A DNA stretch of 64,000 nt from Parahaliea maris (lineage in GTDB: Bacteria; Pseudomonadota; Gammaproteobacteria; Pseudomonadales; Halieaceae), in NCBI RefSeq assembly GCF_008064665.1, contig NZ_VRZA01000004.1, positions 310,001-374,000 on the forward strand, given 5' to 3'. The notes beneath the pieces are model-generated. The model saw nothing but the letters and a program-made list of their open reading frames with translations, was not told where the DNA came from and ran no database searches. Made by a program: the position numbers and the translations under genes. Each line of letters starts with the position of its first letter. Within the stretch, counting starts at the first letter, position 1. Shown piece by piece: positions 17,740-26,996 of the stretch.

Positions 17740-19482
17740 TCAGGGAAACCGGGCCGGAGGCCGGCGGGCTTTGGTGGCCTGTTCAAAGGCGTAAGCCAGT
17801 TCGATGAGTCGCGGTTCCGAACAGGCAGTGCCAACAAAACTGATGCCAAAGGGCAGGGGCCGTGGATCAAACCCCTCAGGCAGGGGTGGGTCCAGGGTAT
17901 TCGGCACGGCCGTGAAGGGCACGATGATAGCCGGGTAGCCCGCCTTGTTGAGGATGTTCTCCGACTTCCAGGCCGGGAACAGCAGGGCGTCCAGGTTGTG
18001 CACTTGCAGCGCCGCGTCGATACCCTCGGTGCGCGAGAGGCGGATGTCCTTGTCCCTGTCGGCGCGCCAGCGGTCACGGTCTGCCTCCACGTCCATCTCG
18101 TCGGAAATATCCAGCTCCGCCTGTCCATACTTGATGGCGCCCTGTGCCTCGTGTGCAAGATTGAATTCACGCAGGGCAGTAAGGTTGGCCAGCGGTGCGC
18201 TGTCGCCGAGGCTCGCCAACCAGCTATTGAAGTCGCGCTTCATGCCGTACTTGAGCATGATCGAGCAGTGTTCGTCGCCCCCCTTCCCCTGGGGCAGGTC
18301 ATAACAGTTGCCGAACAGGAGCTGGTTGTCCTCGGGGGCTTCGGCGATCACGCTGGGAATATCAGCCGGGTCTACGATCACCGCTCCCTTGTCGCGCAGG
18401 ATCGCCATGACCCGCTCCATGGCGGCTGCCTCCGCTGCGGACAGGCCCCCGGTCGGGGAGTCACTGCCCGGCGGGGTCACAGGCTGGTAATAGAACGACC
18501 GCGGAATTCCGATACGGGCCCCGGCCAGGGCGTCGGCAAGCAGGTGTTCACTGTAGGCCCCGCTGGCAGAGGGCGGGCAGATACCGGTGGTGGTGTCGTT
18601 GGCGTCCTGGCTCTCCATCGCGCCGAGCAGGGCAGCCGCGTCGGCCACGTATTTCGCCATCGGCCCGGCGGTATCCTGGTCTGCGGTGATCGGGATAATG
18701 CCGTGGCGGCTGATGCGCCCCACCGTCGGTTTGATCGCGGCCAGGGCATTGTTATTGGCGGGAATCTGGGTAGAACCACTGGTCTCGGTACCCACATTGG
18801 CCGCCCACAGATTGGCGGCGGTACCGACACCGGAGCTGGAGCCACCGGTATCCAGGACCGGACGACCGTCGTCGAAGCCTTCGCGCGGGTCGGGCCGGGG
18901 GTCGTAGGGGTTGTAGCTGTAGCCGCCGACGGCGTTGTAGCCATTGGGCATGCCGGTGGCGACCCAGTTGGCCAGCTCGGTCAGGGTGGTCTTGGCCAGA
19001 ATAATGGCGCCCGCTGCTTCAAGGTTACTCACCAGGGTGGCCTCGTAGGGCGGTACATAACCCTTGAAGGCCAGCGCTCCACCGGTGGTGGGCATGTCGG
19101 TGGTGTGAATATTGTCCTTCAGGGCAATGGGAATCCCGTGGAGTGGCCCGCGCACCTTGCCGGCGGCCCGTTCTTTATCCAGTTCGTCGGCTTTTTGCAG
19201 TGCGGTATCACTGACCGCCAGCGCTGCGCCGAGTTGCTCACCGTATTGGTCAATCCGCGCGAGGTACTGCTCCACCAGCTGGCGCGATGTAACGCGTCCG
19301 TCTTCCATGGCGGCCTGCATGTCAGTAAAGCTTGCTTCCACCACACTGAACGTTGCCGCGGGAGCCGCGACTGACGCTTCAGCTGCAGGGGGTGCTTGTT
19401 CAACGGCGGGAGGGGCGGCTTTGTCACAGCTGGCAACCAGCAGGGCTGCCGCCAGGCCAAGGGCCGCTGTCAGGCGATTCAA
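17740..19482 (-). CDS. Amidase-signature lipoprotein
   Basis: Amidase-signature enzymes hydrolyse amides with a Ser-cisSer-Lys triad. From the TTG at 19482 the protein has 580 residues and begins with a lipoprotein signal (LLVASC, lipidated Cys19), then a proline/alanine linker, then the catalytic domain: LKDNI (Lys122), GGSSSGVGTAA (213-223), and GTETSGSTQIPA (nucleophile likely Ser237). The longer frame from 19551 would overlap the porin by 56 bases and spoil the lipoprotein signal, so I prefer TTG, 13 bases past the porin stop. The lipid anchor places it in the periplasm or outer membrane. Substrate unknown. Confidence 0.88.
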   Translation of the reverse strand: MNRLTAALGLAAALLVASCDKAAPPAVEQAPPAAEASVAAPAATFSVVEASFTDMQAAMEDGRVTSRQLVEQYLARIDQYGEQLGAALAVSDTALQKADELDKERAAGKVRGPLHGIPIALKDNIHTTDMPTTGGALAFKGYVPPYEATLVSNLEAAGAIILAKTTLTELANWVATGMPNGYNAVGGYSYNPYDPRPDPREGFDDGRPVLDTGGSSSGVGTAANLWAANVGTETSGSTQIPANNNALAAIKPTVGRISRHGIIPITADQDTAGPMAKYVADAAALLGAMESQDANDTTTGICPPSASGAYSEHLLADALAGARIGIPRSFYYQPVTPPGSDSPTGGLSAAEAAAMERVMAILRDKGAVIVDPADIPSVIAEAPEDNQLLFGNCYDLPQGKGGDEHCSIMLKYGMKRDFNSWLASLGDSAPLANLTALREFNLAHEAQGAIKYGQAELDISDEMDVEADRDRWRADRDKDIRLSRTEGIDAALQVHNLDALLFPAWKSENILNKAGYPAIIVPFTAVPNTLDPPLPEGFDPRPLPFGISFVGTACSEPRLIELAYAFEQATKARRPPARFP

Positions 19483-19495
19483 CAGCGGCGCGCAG

Positions 19496-20881
19496 CTAGA
19501 AGCTGACACCGAGCTTGTGCTTGAGCGTGAACTGGATCCGGTAGTCTTCACCGGTGCGACCTCCTACATCTTCATGCTTGCCGTAGAGTAGCTCCGATCC
19601 CATCAGGAGCTCGGGATAGGGCGTGTAGAGCAGATTGGCGCTGGCGTAGATGCCGGTGTCGAACTCATCCTCAGCCTGCTGGCTGCGCGGGTCGGCGTCG
19701 TTCACCGAGAAACCCATGGAGGAAGACCACTGCTGCGACCAGTAGCGGTCGTAATAGGCGGTAACCCCCAGCACCGGTACCGCTACGGCCCGGTTGTTCT
19801 CTGGCGCGAGGTTGACCCCGCCGTCGTTCATGAAGCTGGAAATGCCTTCACCGTAGACCAGCCCCAGTTTGAGTTGGTCCCGGCCAATGCTGTTGACGAC
19901 CCCCGTCAGGTTGAGCCCCCAGCCCGACTCGGAATCGCTCCTCGATCCCCCCGGGAGTCCACGGGTCTCGATTTCCAGTTGCCGCAGCACGGCCCCGACC
20001 TGGTAGTGCCCCCAGACGTATTCGTCTCGCCAGTGGGCGGTGAGATCGGGATAAGGGGTGCTGGCCGTTACTGCGTCATCGAAGCCGGGTGAGATATCGC
20101 CGAAGATGCCGCTGTTAAAACTGCCGTTGGGTTTTTCCAGCGCCATCGCAAATTCCGCGTCGGACAGGTCCCAGGTATAGCGGATCTGAGGGTTGCGATT
20201 GAACACCATCCCGGACGGCCCCCACCAGTCGGTGACATTGGGGAAAATCGAGATGTCCATGAAATTGCTGTTGGTCTGGCCAAACCCGAGACCACCCAGG
20301 CTTATCCAGGCGTGGCGCAGGTTGAACTTGGTGTCGCCGGCGTCGGAGCCGGTACCAAAGAAGTCGAACTCGAACCAGCTCTCCATGACACCGAGGGGCG
20401 TCGCGGTACTGCCCTTGAAGCCGAACTGGGTTTGCTTCACGTCGAAGATGGTTTCGCCGTCCGCCCCGAACTGGCCGTCGGTGGTGGGAATGGTGGAGGG
20501 GCGGAGGGTGGAATTCCAGGTTGGGTCCACGCGTTTGAAGTCGTAGATAGCGTCCAGTTGCACGTGGCCATACAGATGCAAGGTGTTTTCGTCATCCCAG
20601 GTCGGAGCGGTAGCGACGACAGGTTCCTGTTCCTGCTGGGCGCGTTGCTGTTCGCTGACGGGTATGGCGTCCGAGTGTCGTTTCTGGACCGGGACCGAAG
20701 CGGCCTCAGGTTGCGCTGCCTTGAGGCGCTGGATTTCCTCGCGCATGGCATCGATGGCTTTCTGCTGCTCTGCCAGTTGCTTTTCCAGCAGTTGGATGCG
20801 TTCCGCCTCGTTGAGCGCGAAGGCCGCCGGCGTCACCAATAACAGGGTCGCCAGCGTCACGGACAGTCGCAGTGATGGCAT
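19496..20881 (-). CDS. DcaP-like trimeric outer membrane porin
   Basis: A 461-residue protein with a signal peptide (1-22), an N-terminal coiled coil (about 25-60, rich in Glu/Gln heptads) and then a beta barrel beginning LHLYGHVQLDAIYDFKR and ending in the terminal phenylalanine typical of outer membrane proteins (LKHKLGVSF). This architecture matches DcaP of Acinetobacter, a trimeric channel for anionic organic acids. It is the first gene of a run with the amidase and glutaminase, which suggests uptake of an amide-bearing or acidic substrate. Identity of the substrate is inference. Confidence 0.85.
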   Translation of the reverse strand: MPSLRLSVTLATLLLVTPAAFALNEAERIQLLEKQLAEQQKAIDAMREEIQRLKAAQPEAASVPVQKRHSDAIPVSEQQRAQQEQEPVVATAPTWDDENTLHLYGHVQLDAIYDFKRVDPTWNSTLRPSTIPTTDGQFGADGETIFDVKQTQFGFKGSTATPLGVMESWFEFDFFGTGSDAGDTKFNLRHAWISLGGLGFGQTNSNFMDISIFPNVTDWWGPSGMVFNRNPQIRYTWDLSDAEFAMALEKPNGSFNSGIFGDISPGFDDAVTASTPYPDLTAHWRDEYVWGHYQVGAVLRQLEIETRGLPGGSRSDSESGWGLNLTGVVNSIGRDQLKLGLVYGEGISSFMNDGGVNLAPENNRAVAVPVLGVTAYYDRYWSQQWSSSMGFSVNDADPRSQQAEDEFDTGIYASANLLYTPYPELLMGSELLYGKHEDVGGRTGEDYRIQFTLKHKLGVSF

Positions 20882-20979
20882 CGCAGGAATTCCTGTTGTT
20901 CGTGTGTTCCACGCACAAGAGCGCGCCCCTTCCTAGAAAATAGGGGGCGGGCGATGTTCTGTCAAAGCGAGAGAAAAAT

Positions 20980-21056
20980 TGGGGTGGCCGAGGGGTCTCG
21001 AACCCCCCACCTCCGGAGCCACAATCCGGTGCTCTACCCGATGAGCTACGGCCACC
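20980..21056 (-). tRNA. tRNA-His (anticodon GTG)
   Basis: Acceptor GTGGCCG/CGGCCAC with the extra G-1 (position 21056) opposite discriminator C73, both marks of tRNA-His, followed by encoded CCA. The anticodon stem CCGGA/TCCGG surrounds TTGTGGC (anticodon GTG). D and T arms are regular. It lies 52 bases downstream of tRNA-Pro in the same direction, probably one transcript; five Ts follow the CCA closely. Confidence 0.97.
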
Positions 21057-21108
21057 ATCGCGGGTTTGAAATCACTGCTCCCAACTTTCCAGATTGTGGC
21101 GGAAAAGT

Positions 21109-21185
21109 TGGTCGGGGTAGAGAGATTCGAACTCCCGACATCCTGCTCCCAAAGCAGGCGCGCTACCAGACTGCGCTATACCCCG
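21109..21185 (-). tRNA. tRNA-Pro (anticodon TGG)
   Basis: A 77-base cloverleaf with acceptor CGGGGTA/TACCCCG, discriminator A and encoded CCA. The D arm is GCGC/GCGC, the anticodon stem CCTGC/GCAGG surrounds TTTGGGA (anticodon TGG), and the T arm is GGGAGTTCGAATCTCTC. It is the first gene of the Pro-His pair; in E. coli the same two are found in the argX-hisR-leuT-proM operon. Confidence 0.97.
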
Positions 21186-21302
21186 AACAGAAATGCAGGG
21201 AAGCTTGGCTACCCCTTGATTTCAGGAGGCGCATGATACTCACGGTGCCTGAGCGCGTCAACGGTAATATAGAAGGAAGTCGGCGCCGGCGACCGGGCTC
21301 AC

Positions 21303-22748
21303 TCAGGTCGCGTCCAGCGTGCGCTCTTCCCCGGTCCGCGGGTCCCGGTAGGTGACCGCGGTGGTATTGAAATTCAGGTCCACGAACAGCCGGCAGTAGT
21401 GCTCCCCGTGGCGCCAGGCCATGCACACGCTGGAGTCACTGGAATAATTGAGTTCGAAGTGGCCGTCAAAGGCCGGGTAGCTGCAGCGAAAACGCATCAG
21501 CGCGAGCAGGCGCTGGACCACGGGCTGCTCCACGGCCTCACTGACTTCCTCGAGGCTGTAGTAGTGGCGGTTGATATCCCGCAACTCGCCGGTCTCGTTC
21601 ATCAGGTCCTCGTCGTTACAGCCCGCCAACAGGCCCACGTAATACACCTGGGGAATGCCAGGGGTGAAGAACTGGATGGCGCGCGCGGCGATGTAGGCGT
21701 CGTCGTTGCGCATCAGGGCGTCGTAGAAGGTACAGGTCAGCTGGTAGATGGCGCCCACACTGTGAATGTTGGCGGCCGAGCGTCGCAGGATCGGGTCGGC
21801 GCTGCGGGCGTCAATGTTGTCGATCAGAATCCTTATCTTGTCGTCCGGCAGTACTCCTTCCACGTCGGGAATACAGATGCCGTCGTGGGTGTCGAGTACG
21901 GTGATCATGTTGCGCGGGCACATGCGCAGCCAGTTTTTCAGGTAGACACTGTTGGCGTCCAGCAGGGAATACAGCAGCAGCGGCGGCAGGGCAAAGCCGT
22001 AGGGGTGCATGTTGCGGCGGCTGATGGCGTACTGGTAGCTGGTGTGGTCGTGGACTTCCGGCAGGCACTCAGCGCCATACTTCAGGGACACTTCGTTGAT
22101 CCAGTCCAGGTTGCGATAGACCTGGGGCTCCACCAGGAAGCAACTGGTGCCGATTTCCTTGGTGGTGTAGCCGAAGGCATCCAGCCGCAGCAGCTTGACC
22201 CCGTGGCTGGTCATCTCGCGGATGTAGCTTTCCAGCAGTTCGTAGGTCAGGGGCGAGTTGTAGTTCAGGTCGATCTGCTGCTCGGTGAAAGTGCACCAGA
22301 CCCTGGCCTTGTCGCCGTTGGCGAAGGTGACTTCCCGGAAGGGTTCCTTTTCCTTGCGGATGTGGATCTTGGCCATGTCGTCGTGGCTGATCTCGCCGAA
22401 GTCGTCCACGTTCACGAACAGTTCGGCGTAGCGCGAGTCGAAGCCGTGCTGGATAAAGTCCTGGAACTCCTCGGACTCGTCGGAGATGTGATTCACCGTC
22501 AGGTCGGCGCACACGTCAAAGTGTTCGGCAATGCGTTCGATATCGTCCCAGCTGCCGTACGCCGGCTCCACTTCCCGGTGCGTTAGGGGCGAGAACCCGG
22601 CGTCGGCGTTGGACGGGTAGAAGGGCAGGATGTGCACCCCGCCGAGGGCGTCGGCGAAGTGAGTTTCCAGCGCGGTATGGAGGTCCGCCAGGTTGTTGCC
22701 GATCCGGTTGGGATAGCAGATTAACTGCACGGCGTTACGCAACAGCAT
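21303..22748 (-). CDS. GH13_18 phosphorylase, probably glucosylglycerol phosphorylase
   Basis: Glycoside hydrolase family 13, sucrose-phosphorylase subfamily. The 481 residues keep the catalytic residues at nearly the same positions as Bifidobacterium sucrose phosphorylase: nucleophile Asp190 (LLRLDAFGY), acid/base Glu231 (LPEVHDH) and Asp286/His288 (LDTHDG). Subfamily members phosphorolyse sucrose, sucrose 6-phosphate, glucosylglycerate or glucosylglycerol. The gene follows the glucosylglycerol-phosphate synthase by 57 bases with a good ribosome site (AAGGAG). That makes recovery of glucose 1-phosphate and glycerol from glucosylglycerol the best guess, as shown for a Marinobacter enzyme. Sucrose phosphorolysis remains possible. 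Cytoplasmic. Confidence 0.85.
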   Translation of the reverse strand: MLLRNAVQLICYPNRIGNNLADLHTALETHFADALGGVHILPFYPSNADAGFSPLTHREVEPAYGSWDDIERIAEHFDVCADLTVNHISDESEEFQDFIQHGFDSRYAELFVNVDDFGEISHDDMAKIHIRKEKEPFREVTFANGDKARVWCTFTEQQIDLNYNSPLTYELLESYIREMTSHGVKLLRLDAFGYTTKEIGTSCFLVEPQVYRNLDWINEVSLKYGAECLPEVHDHTSYQYAISRRNMHPYGFALPPLLLYSLLDANSVYLKNWLRMCPRNMITVLDTHDGICIPDVEGVLPDDKIRILIDNIDARSADPILRRSAANIHSVGAIYQLTCTFYDALMRNDDAYIAARAIQFFTPGIPQVYYVGLLAGCNDEDLMNETGELRDINRHYYSLEEVSEAVEQPVVQRLLALMRFRCSYPAFDGHFELNYSSDSSVCMAWRHGEHYCRLFVDLNFNTTAVTYRDPRTGEERTLDAT

Positions 22749-22805
22749 GCTCGCTCCTTGGCTCGTGATTACCTGTAGTGATGCGTCGGGTCAAACCGCT
22801 GGCGC

Positions 22806-25106
22806 TCAGGCCACGGCGGTTTCCCCCGGCGTAGTTTCCTCCGCCTGGGGCAGGCGGGTGACTTCGCCCGCGTAGCTCGCCGCGTAGGTCTTTACCGACG
22901 ACAGGAAGTCCTGGGTCCAGTAGTTGATGTCGTAGTGGGACACGACCTCGTAGGCCTCGGCGAGGCGGCTGCGTGCCTCGGCCCGGCCAATGTTCAGGGC
23001 GAAGTAACAGGAATCCGCCAGCTCCCGGGGGTCGTGGGGATTGGTCAGCACCGCGCCGCGCAACTCGGCGGCTGCGCCGGTGAACTCCGACAACACCAGT
23101 ACCCCGCAGCCGTCGGTCAGGCCCTGGGTGGCAACGTACTCCTTGGCCACCAGGTTCAGCCCGTCGCGCAGGGGCGTGATCCACATGACATCCGCCATGG
23201 CGTAGTAGGTCACGAGTTCCTCGAAGGGCAGAGCGCGGAAGAAGAACTGCACGGGGGTCCAGCCGACGGTGGCGAGGTGGCCATTGATCCGGCCCACGGT
23301 CTGTTCGATCTGGGCCTGCAATTCATCGTAGATGGTCATGCCGCTGGCGGCGGGTACGCACACCATGATGAGGGTGACTTTCTCGACCAGTTCCGGGTGG
23401 TCTCCCAGCAGGCGTTCGAAGGCCTCCAGTTTTTCCAGAATGCCCTTGGTGAAATCCAGTCGCTCCACCGACAGTACCAGGCGCTGGCCGTGCAGTTCCT
23501 CGCGCAATTCGTTCATGCGCTGCTGGGTGCCTGGGTCTGCCAGTACTTTTTCGACCCGGCTCATATCGAGCCCCACCGGGTGAGCGCCCAGCCCGATGTG
23601 GCGATCATTCAGTTTGATGCGCGTGGTCATCTCGTCCAGCCCCACGGCGCAGCCGTAGGTGAAGAAGCGCGGCGCGCAGTTGGATTTCTCCACCACTTCC
23701 AGCGGCATTACGCCGCGCGCAACGTCGACAAAGTTTTCCGCCTGGCGGGGGATGTGGAAGCCAATGTAGTCGCACTGCAGCAGGCTGCCGATAATGGCAC
23801 GGCGCCAGGGCACCACGTTGAAAACGTCAGCAGAGGGAAAGTAGGTGTGGTGGAAGAAGGCGATGGTCACATCCGGGCGCATCTCGCGCAGGAAGGCCGG
23901 CACCATCCACAGGTTGTAGTCGTGAATCCAGACCGTGGCGCCGGTGGCAGCCTCTGCAGCGGTGCGCTCGGCAAACAGCTTGTTGACCTCGAGGAATACC
24001 TCCCAGTGGCTTTCCTCGAAGCTGGCGCGCTCCCAGAAGGTGTGCAGCGTTGGCCAGAACGCCTCTTTGGAGAACTTCTTGTAGAACACGTCGACCTGCT
24101 CCGCAGTCAGCGGCACCCGGGCGGCGGTCAGGCGCGGGCAATTCACCGGGTCAACCTCGGTGTGGGTTTCAAAGGTCGACGGGTCGCCTTCGTGCTGGGA
24201 CCAGGCCACCCAGGAACCCGAGCGCCCGCTGCCGAAGAGGCTCAACAGGGTGGGGATAATGCCGTTGGGTGAGCGGGGGCGGCGGCGTTTGAGCGTGCCG
24301 TCTTCCTTTACTTCCTCGTAGGGCAGGCGATGGTAGACGATGACGAGATCGGACTTGCCCGACTGGCAGCTGTCGCCGATCTCCACGTCGATGCCCGCGG
24401 GGCCGAGGTAGCCAAAGTAGCTGATCGCCTCGAGAATCCCGCCGCAGCCGGCGCTGTCGGCGTGGTAGACCCGCCCCAGGTGGCGGGTGGCGTCGAGCAG
24501 GGCGTCTTCCGATTCACCCACGCACACGCCGTTGAAGGCCTGGTGGTACATGGACAGGTCGTTGAGGGTATCCCCGGCCACCAGCACGCGCTGGGGGTCT
24601 ATCCCCAGGTGTTGTACCAGCCGGGTGAGGGTGTGGCCCTTGTTGATACCGCGGGGCAGCACGTCGAGGTAGCGATTGGCGGAGTAGAGCAGGTCGCAAT
24701 CGAGGGCTTCGACCAGTGCCTCTATCTCCTCGGTGACTGCGTCGGCCTCGCAAAAATAGGAGACGCGGCGTTCCTGGGGCACTTCCTGGCGCTGGATGGT
24801 GTCGATGTGGGCCAGCTGCTGCTCAACGGTCCTTTCCCCCGGCCACAACAGGTCGATTTCGCCCTGCAAGGGGTGCAGGGGTTGCAGGGTTTCACCATCC
24901 ACGACGGTACAGCCCACGTCGCAGATGATGTACGAGGGCTGGGGGATGGTGGGATCCGAGAGCAGGGGGATAACGGACTCCAGTCCGCGGCCGGTCACGA
25001 AGACCAGGTCTATCTGGGGGTGGGCGGCGATGAATTGGTAAAGGCGGGTGCGGCCTTCGAGATCACCGCCGAGGAACGTACCGTCGAGGTCGGTAGCTAA
25101 TAGCAT
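22806..25106 (-). CDS. ggpPS: Bifunctional glucosylglycerol-phosphate synthase / phosphatase fusion
   Basis: The 766-residue protein joins an N-terminal HAD-type phosphatase (about 1-245) to a GT20 glycosyltransferase. The HAD part has DLDGTF (Asp6, Asp8), VTGRG, NKGHTL and GDTLND; the GT20 part has [28 protein letters not shown] and the nucleotide-sugar loop [12 protein letters not shown]. This order (phosphatase first) is that of the fused GgpPS of halotolerant gammaproteobacteria such as Stenotrophomonas and Pseudomonas anguilliseptica. That enzyme makes the osmolyte glucosylglycerol from ADP-glucose and glycerol 3-phosphate; trehalose enzymes carry the phosphatase at the other end. ATG at 25106 follows GGAAGAG. 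First gene of a two-gene unit with the phosphorylase. Confidence 0.85.
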   Translation of the reverse strand: MLLATDLDGTFLGGDLEGRTRLYQFIAAHPQIDLVFVTGRGLESVIPLLSDPTIPQPSYIICDVGCTVVDGETLQPLHPLQGEIDLLWPGERTVEQQLAHIDTIQRQEVPQERRVSYFCEADAVTEEIEALVEALDCDLLYSANRYLDVLPRGINKGHTLTRLVQHLGIDPQRVLVAGDTLNDLSMYHQAFNGVCVGESEDALLDATRHLGRVYHADSAGCGGILEAISYFGYLGPAGIDVEIGDSCQSGKSDLVIVYHRLPYEEVKEDGTLKRRRPRSPNGIIPTLLSLFGSGRSGSWVAWSQHEGDPSTFETHTEVDPVNCPRLTAARVPLTAEQVDVFYKKFSKEAFWPTLHTFWERASFEESHWEVFLEVNKLFAERTAAEAATGATVWIHDYNLWMVPAFLREMRPDVTIAFFHHTYFPSADVFNVVPWRRAIIGSLLQCDYIGFHIPRQAENFVDVARGVMPLEVVEKSNCAPRFFTYGCAVGLDEMTTRIKLNDRHIGLGAHPVGLDMSRVEKVLADPGTQQRMNELREELHGQRLVLSVERLDFTKGILEKLEAFERLLGDHPELVEKVTLIMVCVPAASGMTIYDELQAQIEQTVGRINGHLATVGWTPVQFFFRALPFEELVTYYAMADVMWITPLRDGLNLVAKEYVATQGLTDGCGVLVLSEFTGAAAELRGAVLTNPHDPRELADSCYFALNIGRAEARSRLAEAYEVVSHYDINYWTQDFLSSVKTYAASYAGEVTRLPQAEETTPGETAVA

Positions 25107-25352
25107 TCACTCTTCCTGCCGGATCGGCGCCCGGCGCAATTGCTTTCAATACGAAACAATGCAGGTTCCGTACCAGCGACCCTGGGCCCGAACCGCTGGA
25201 AAGGCAATACAGGCCCTGAGGGACAGGTTGAATGTTTTTTGCAAGCCCGTTAGTCGCCCCGAGTTCTCGTGAAGAGCGGGTTTTTCCTCGAGAATATGCG
25301 CACCAAATGCGATCAAAAATAGATCGGAGTGCACTGAAATGGTTCGTCTGGA

Positions 25353-26900
25353 TCAGTTGAACAGGATCACCAGACCGAGAGTAATGGCCGCGAGGGTCAG
25401 CATTTGCAGCCGTAATCGACGTGGCAGGGACGGAAAAATACTTCGTTCACTAAATATGGCCTGGGAGGGGCTGGCCGGCTCCCAGCGGCCGCTGGCCTGC
25501 AGGCACAGGATCAAGACGATGGTAATGCCATAGAGCAGGCCGGCCACGATGGTGAAGTGCAGCTGCAGCCAGCCCGACTGGGCGGCGATGAAGCAGGCCA
25601 GGGAAACCAGGTGGCCGCCGGCCACACCCCACAGGGCGGCGCTGGCCCCCACCCGGCGGCTGCAGAAGGCCACTGTGAACGCTGCCACCAACGGCGGGGT
25701 CACGTAGGCAAAGGTTTGTTGCAGGTAGGCGAACAGGCCCGGAAAACGATCGATGGCCGGGGCCCAGAGGGCTGCCAGCAGCATCAGGGTCAGTGTGGTA
25801 ATGCGGCCCCAGCGGGCGATCTGTCGGGTGGAGAGGCCCGGCCTGCGAGGCTTGACGAAATCCACCATCAGCAGGGTCGAGGCGGAGTTCAGGGCCGAGT
25901 CGACACTGGACATGATCGCCGCCATCAGCCCGGCCAGCATCAGGCCGGCGAGCCCCGCGGGGGCGTATTCCATGATCAGGCGGGGAAACACGGTATCGGC
26001 CCGCTCCAGGTCCGGCAGCAGGACGATGGCCATGGCCCCCGGCAGCACCATGAGGAACAGCGGCAGCAACTTGAGTACCGCCGCCAGCATTGCCCCCCGG
26101 GCGGCCGCCTCCAGGTCGCGAGCGCCCAGCAGGCGCTGGGCGACGTACTGGTTCATGGTCCAGTAGTAAAAGCCCAGCACCGGCAGGCCGATCAGGGTGC
26201 CCAGCCAGGGCAGGGCCGGGTCGTCCAGTGGCCGCAGTAACGACAGGTGCCCGGCGTCCACAGCGCCGCTGACCTGGCTCCAGTCGTAGTCGAATTGCTG
26301 GAATACCAGTACCGCGAGAATGGCCGAGCCGAGCAGAATCACCAGAGATTGCAGCACGTCTGTGTAGGCTACGGCTCGCAGCCCGCCGGCGGCGGTATAA
26401 ACACCGGCAAACACCGCCATGGCGGCGCAGGTGGGGCCCAGGGTCAGCCCGGGGAAAAACATCATCAGTACCAGGGCGCCAGCGTAGAGGCTGCCCGCGG
26501 TATCCAGCACGATGCTGAGGAACAGCGAGGTGGCGGACAGGTATTTGCGCAGGCGGCTGTCGAAGCGCTGCTCGAGCAGTTCCGGCACCGTGGTCAGCCG
26601 GCGCCCGACGAACACGGGGGCCACAAAGGCCGCCGTGAACAACAGCACCAGCGCCGCCATCCACTCGTAGTTGGCGACCGAGATGCCGCTCTGCCAGGCG
26701 GCGCCAGGCAGGCCAATCAGGGTGGTGGAGGACAGGTTGGAGGCAAACAGCGACAGGCCGATCACGGCAGGCCCCAGGCTGCGCCCTGCGAGGAACAGCT
26801 CGTCGGTATCCGGGGAGCGCCGCATCACCCTCAGGCAGAGCGCAATGAGCACGGCAAAATAGCCGCCGATCACCACGTAGTCGAGGGTCGCCAATGTCAT
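25353..26900 (-). CDS. Sodium:solute symporter (SSS family, SGLT-like)
   Basis: A 515-residue inner-membrane protein with about 13 hydrophobic segments. Family strings include an opening YVVIGGYFAVLI, LFLAGRSLG, LFASNLSSTTLIGLPG (sodium-site region), TAAGGLRAVAYTDVLQ and the sugar-transporter-like YYWTMNQYVAQR followed by LMAAIMSSVDSALNS. The latter two are typical of SGLT-type sugar and related symporters. Substrate cannot be read from the sequence. Upstream on the same strand is the aldehyde dehydrogenase (96 bases away, separated by a hairpin); downstream is the glucosylglycerol operon, so both a sulfonate-related solute and a sugar are candidates. Confidence 0.88.
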   Translation of the reverse strand: MTLATLDYVVIGGYFAVLIALCLRVMRRSPDTDELFLAGRSLGPAVIGLSLFASNLSSTTLIGLPGAAWQSGISVANYEWMAALVLLFTAAFVAPVFVGRRLTTVPELLEQRFDSRLRKYLSATSLFLSIVLDTAGSLYAGALVLMMFFPGLTLGPTCAAMAVFAGVYTAAGGLRAVAYTDVLQSLVILLGSAILAVLVFQQFDYDWSQVSGAVDAGHLSLLRPLDDPALPWLGTLIGLPVLGFYYWTMNQYVAQRLLGARDLEAAARGAMLAAVLKLLPLFLMVLPGAMAIVLLPDLERADTVFPRLIMEYAPAGLAGLMLAGLMAAIMSSVDSALNSASTLLMVDFVKPRRPGLSTRQIARWGRITTLTLMLLAALWAPAIDRFPGLFAYLQQTFAYVTPPLVAAFTVAFCSRRVGASAALWGVAGGHLVSLACFIAAQSGWLQLHFTIVAGLLYGITIVLILCLQASGRWEPASPSQAIFSERSIFPSLPRRLRLQMLTLAAITLGLVILFN

Positions 26901-26944
26901 TGCGGTGTCCCCAGGACACCGCGGCGTGGTGTTCTCTTATAAGC

Positions 26945-26967
26945 CTGCATGCCGTAGAGGCATGCAG
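26945..26967 (-). other. GC-rich hairpin between aldehyde dehydrogenase and symporter genes
   Basis: CTGCATGCC and GGCATGCAG form a perfect 9-bp stem with a 5-base loop. On the minus strand it is followed by GCTTATAAG, without a T run, so it is a weak terminator at best. It may limit read-through or protect the 3' end of the dehydrogenase message. Confidence 0.4.
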
Positions 26968-26996
26968 ATTTCGTTCCAGCTGGTCTGTGGTGTGCC

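Noticed and set aside
17722-19374. 550-codon open frame opposite the amidase
   Set aside because: Antisense shadow of a GC-rich gene with intact catalytic motifs; no start signals.
22935-24272. 445-codon open frame opposite the glucosylglycerol-phosphate synthase gene
   Set aside because: Shadow frame with no recognisable domain and no ribosome site.
25450-26919. 489-codon frame in a second minus-strand frame of the symporter gene
   Set aside because: Arg/Pro/Gly-rich translation typical of an out-of-frame reading; the symporter frame has clear membrane segments.
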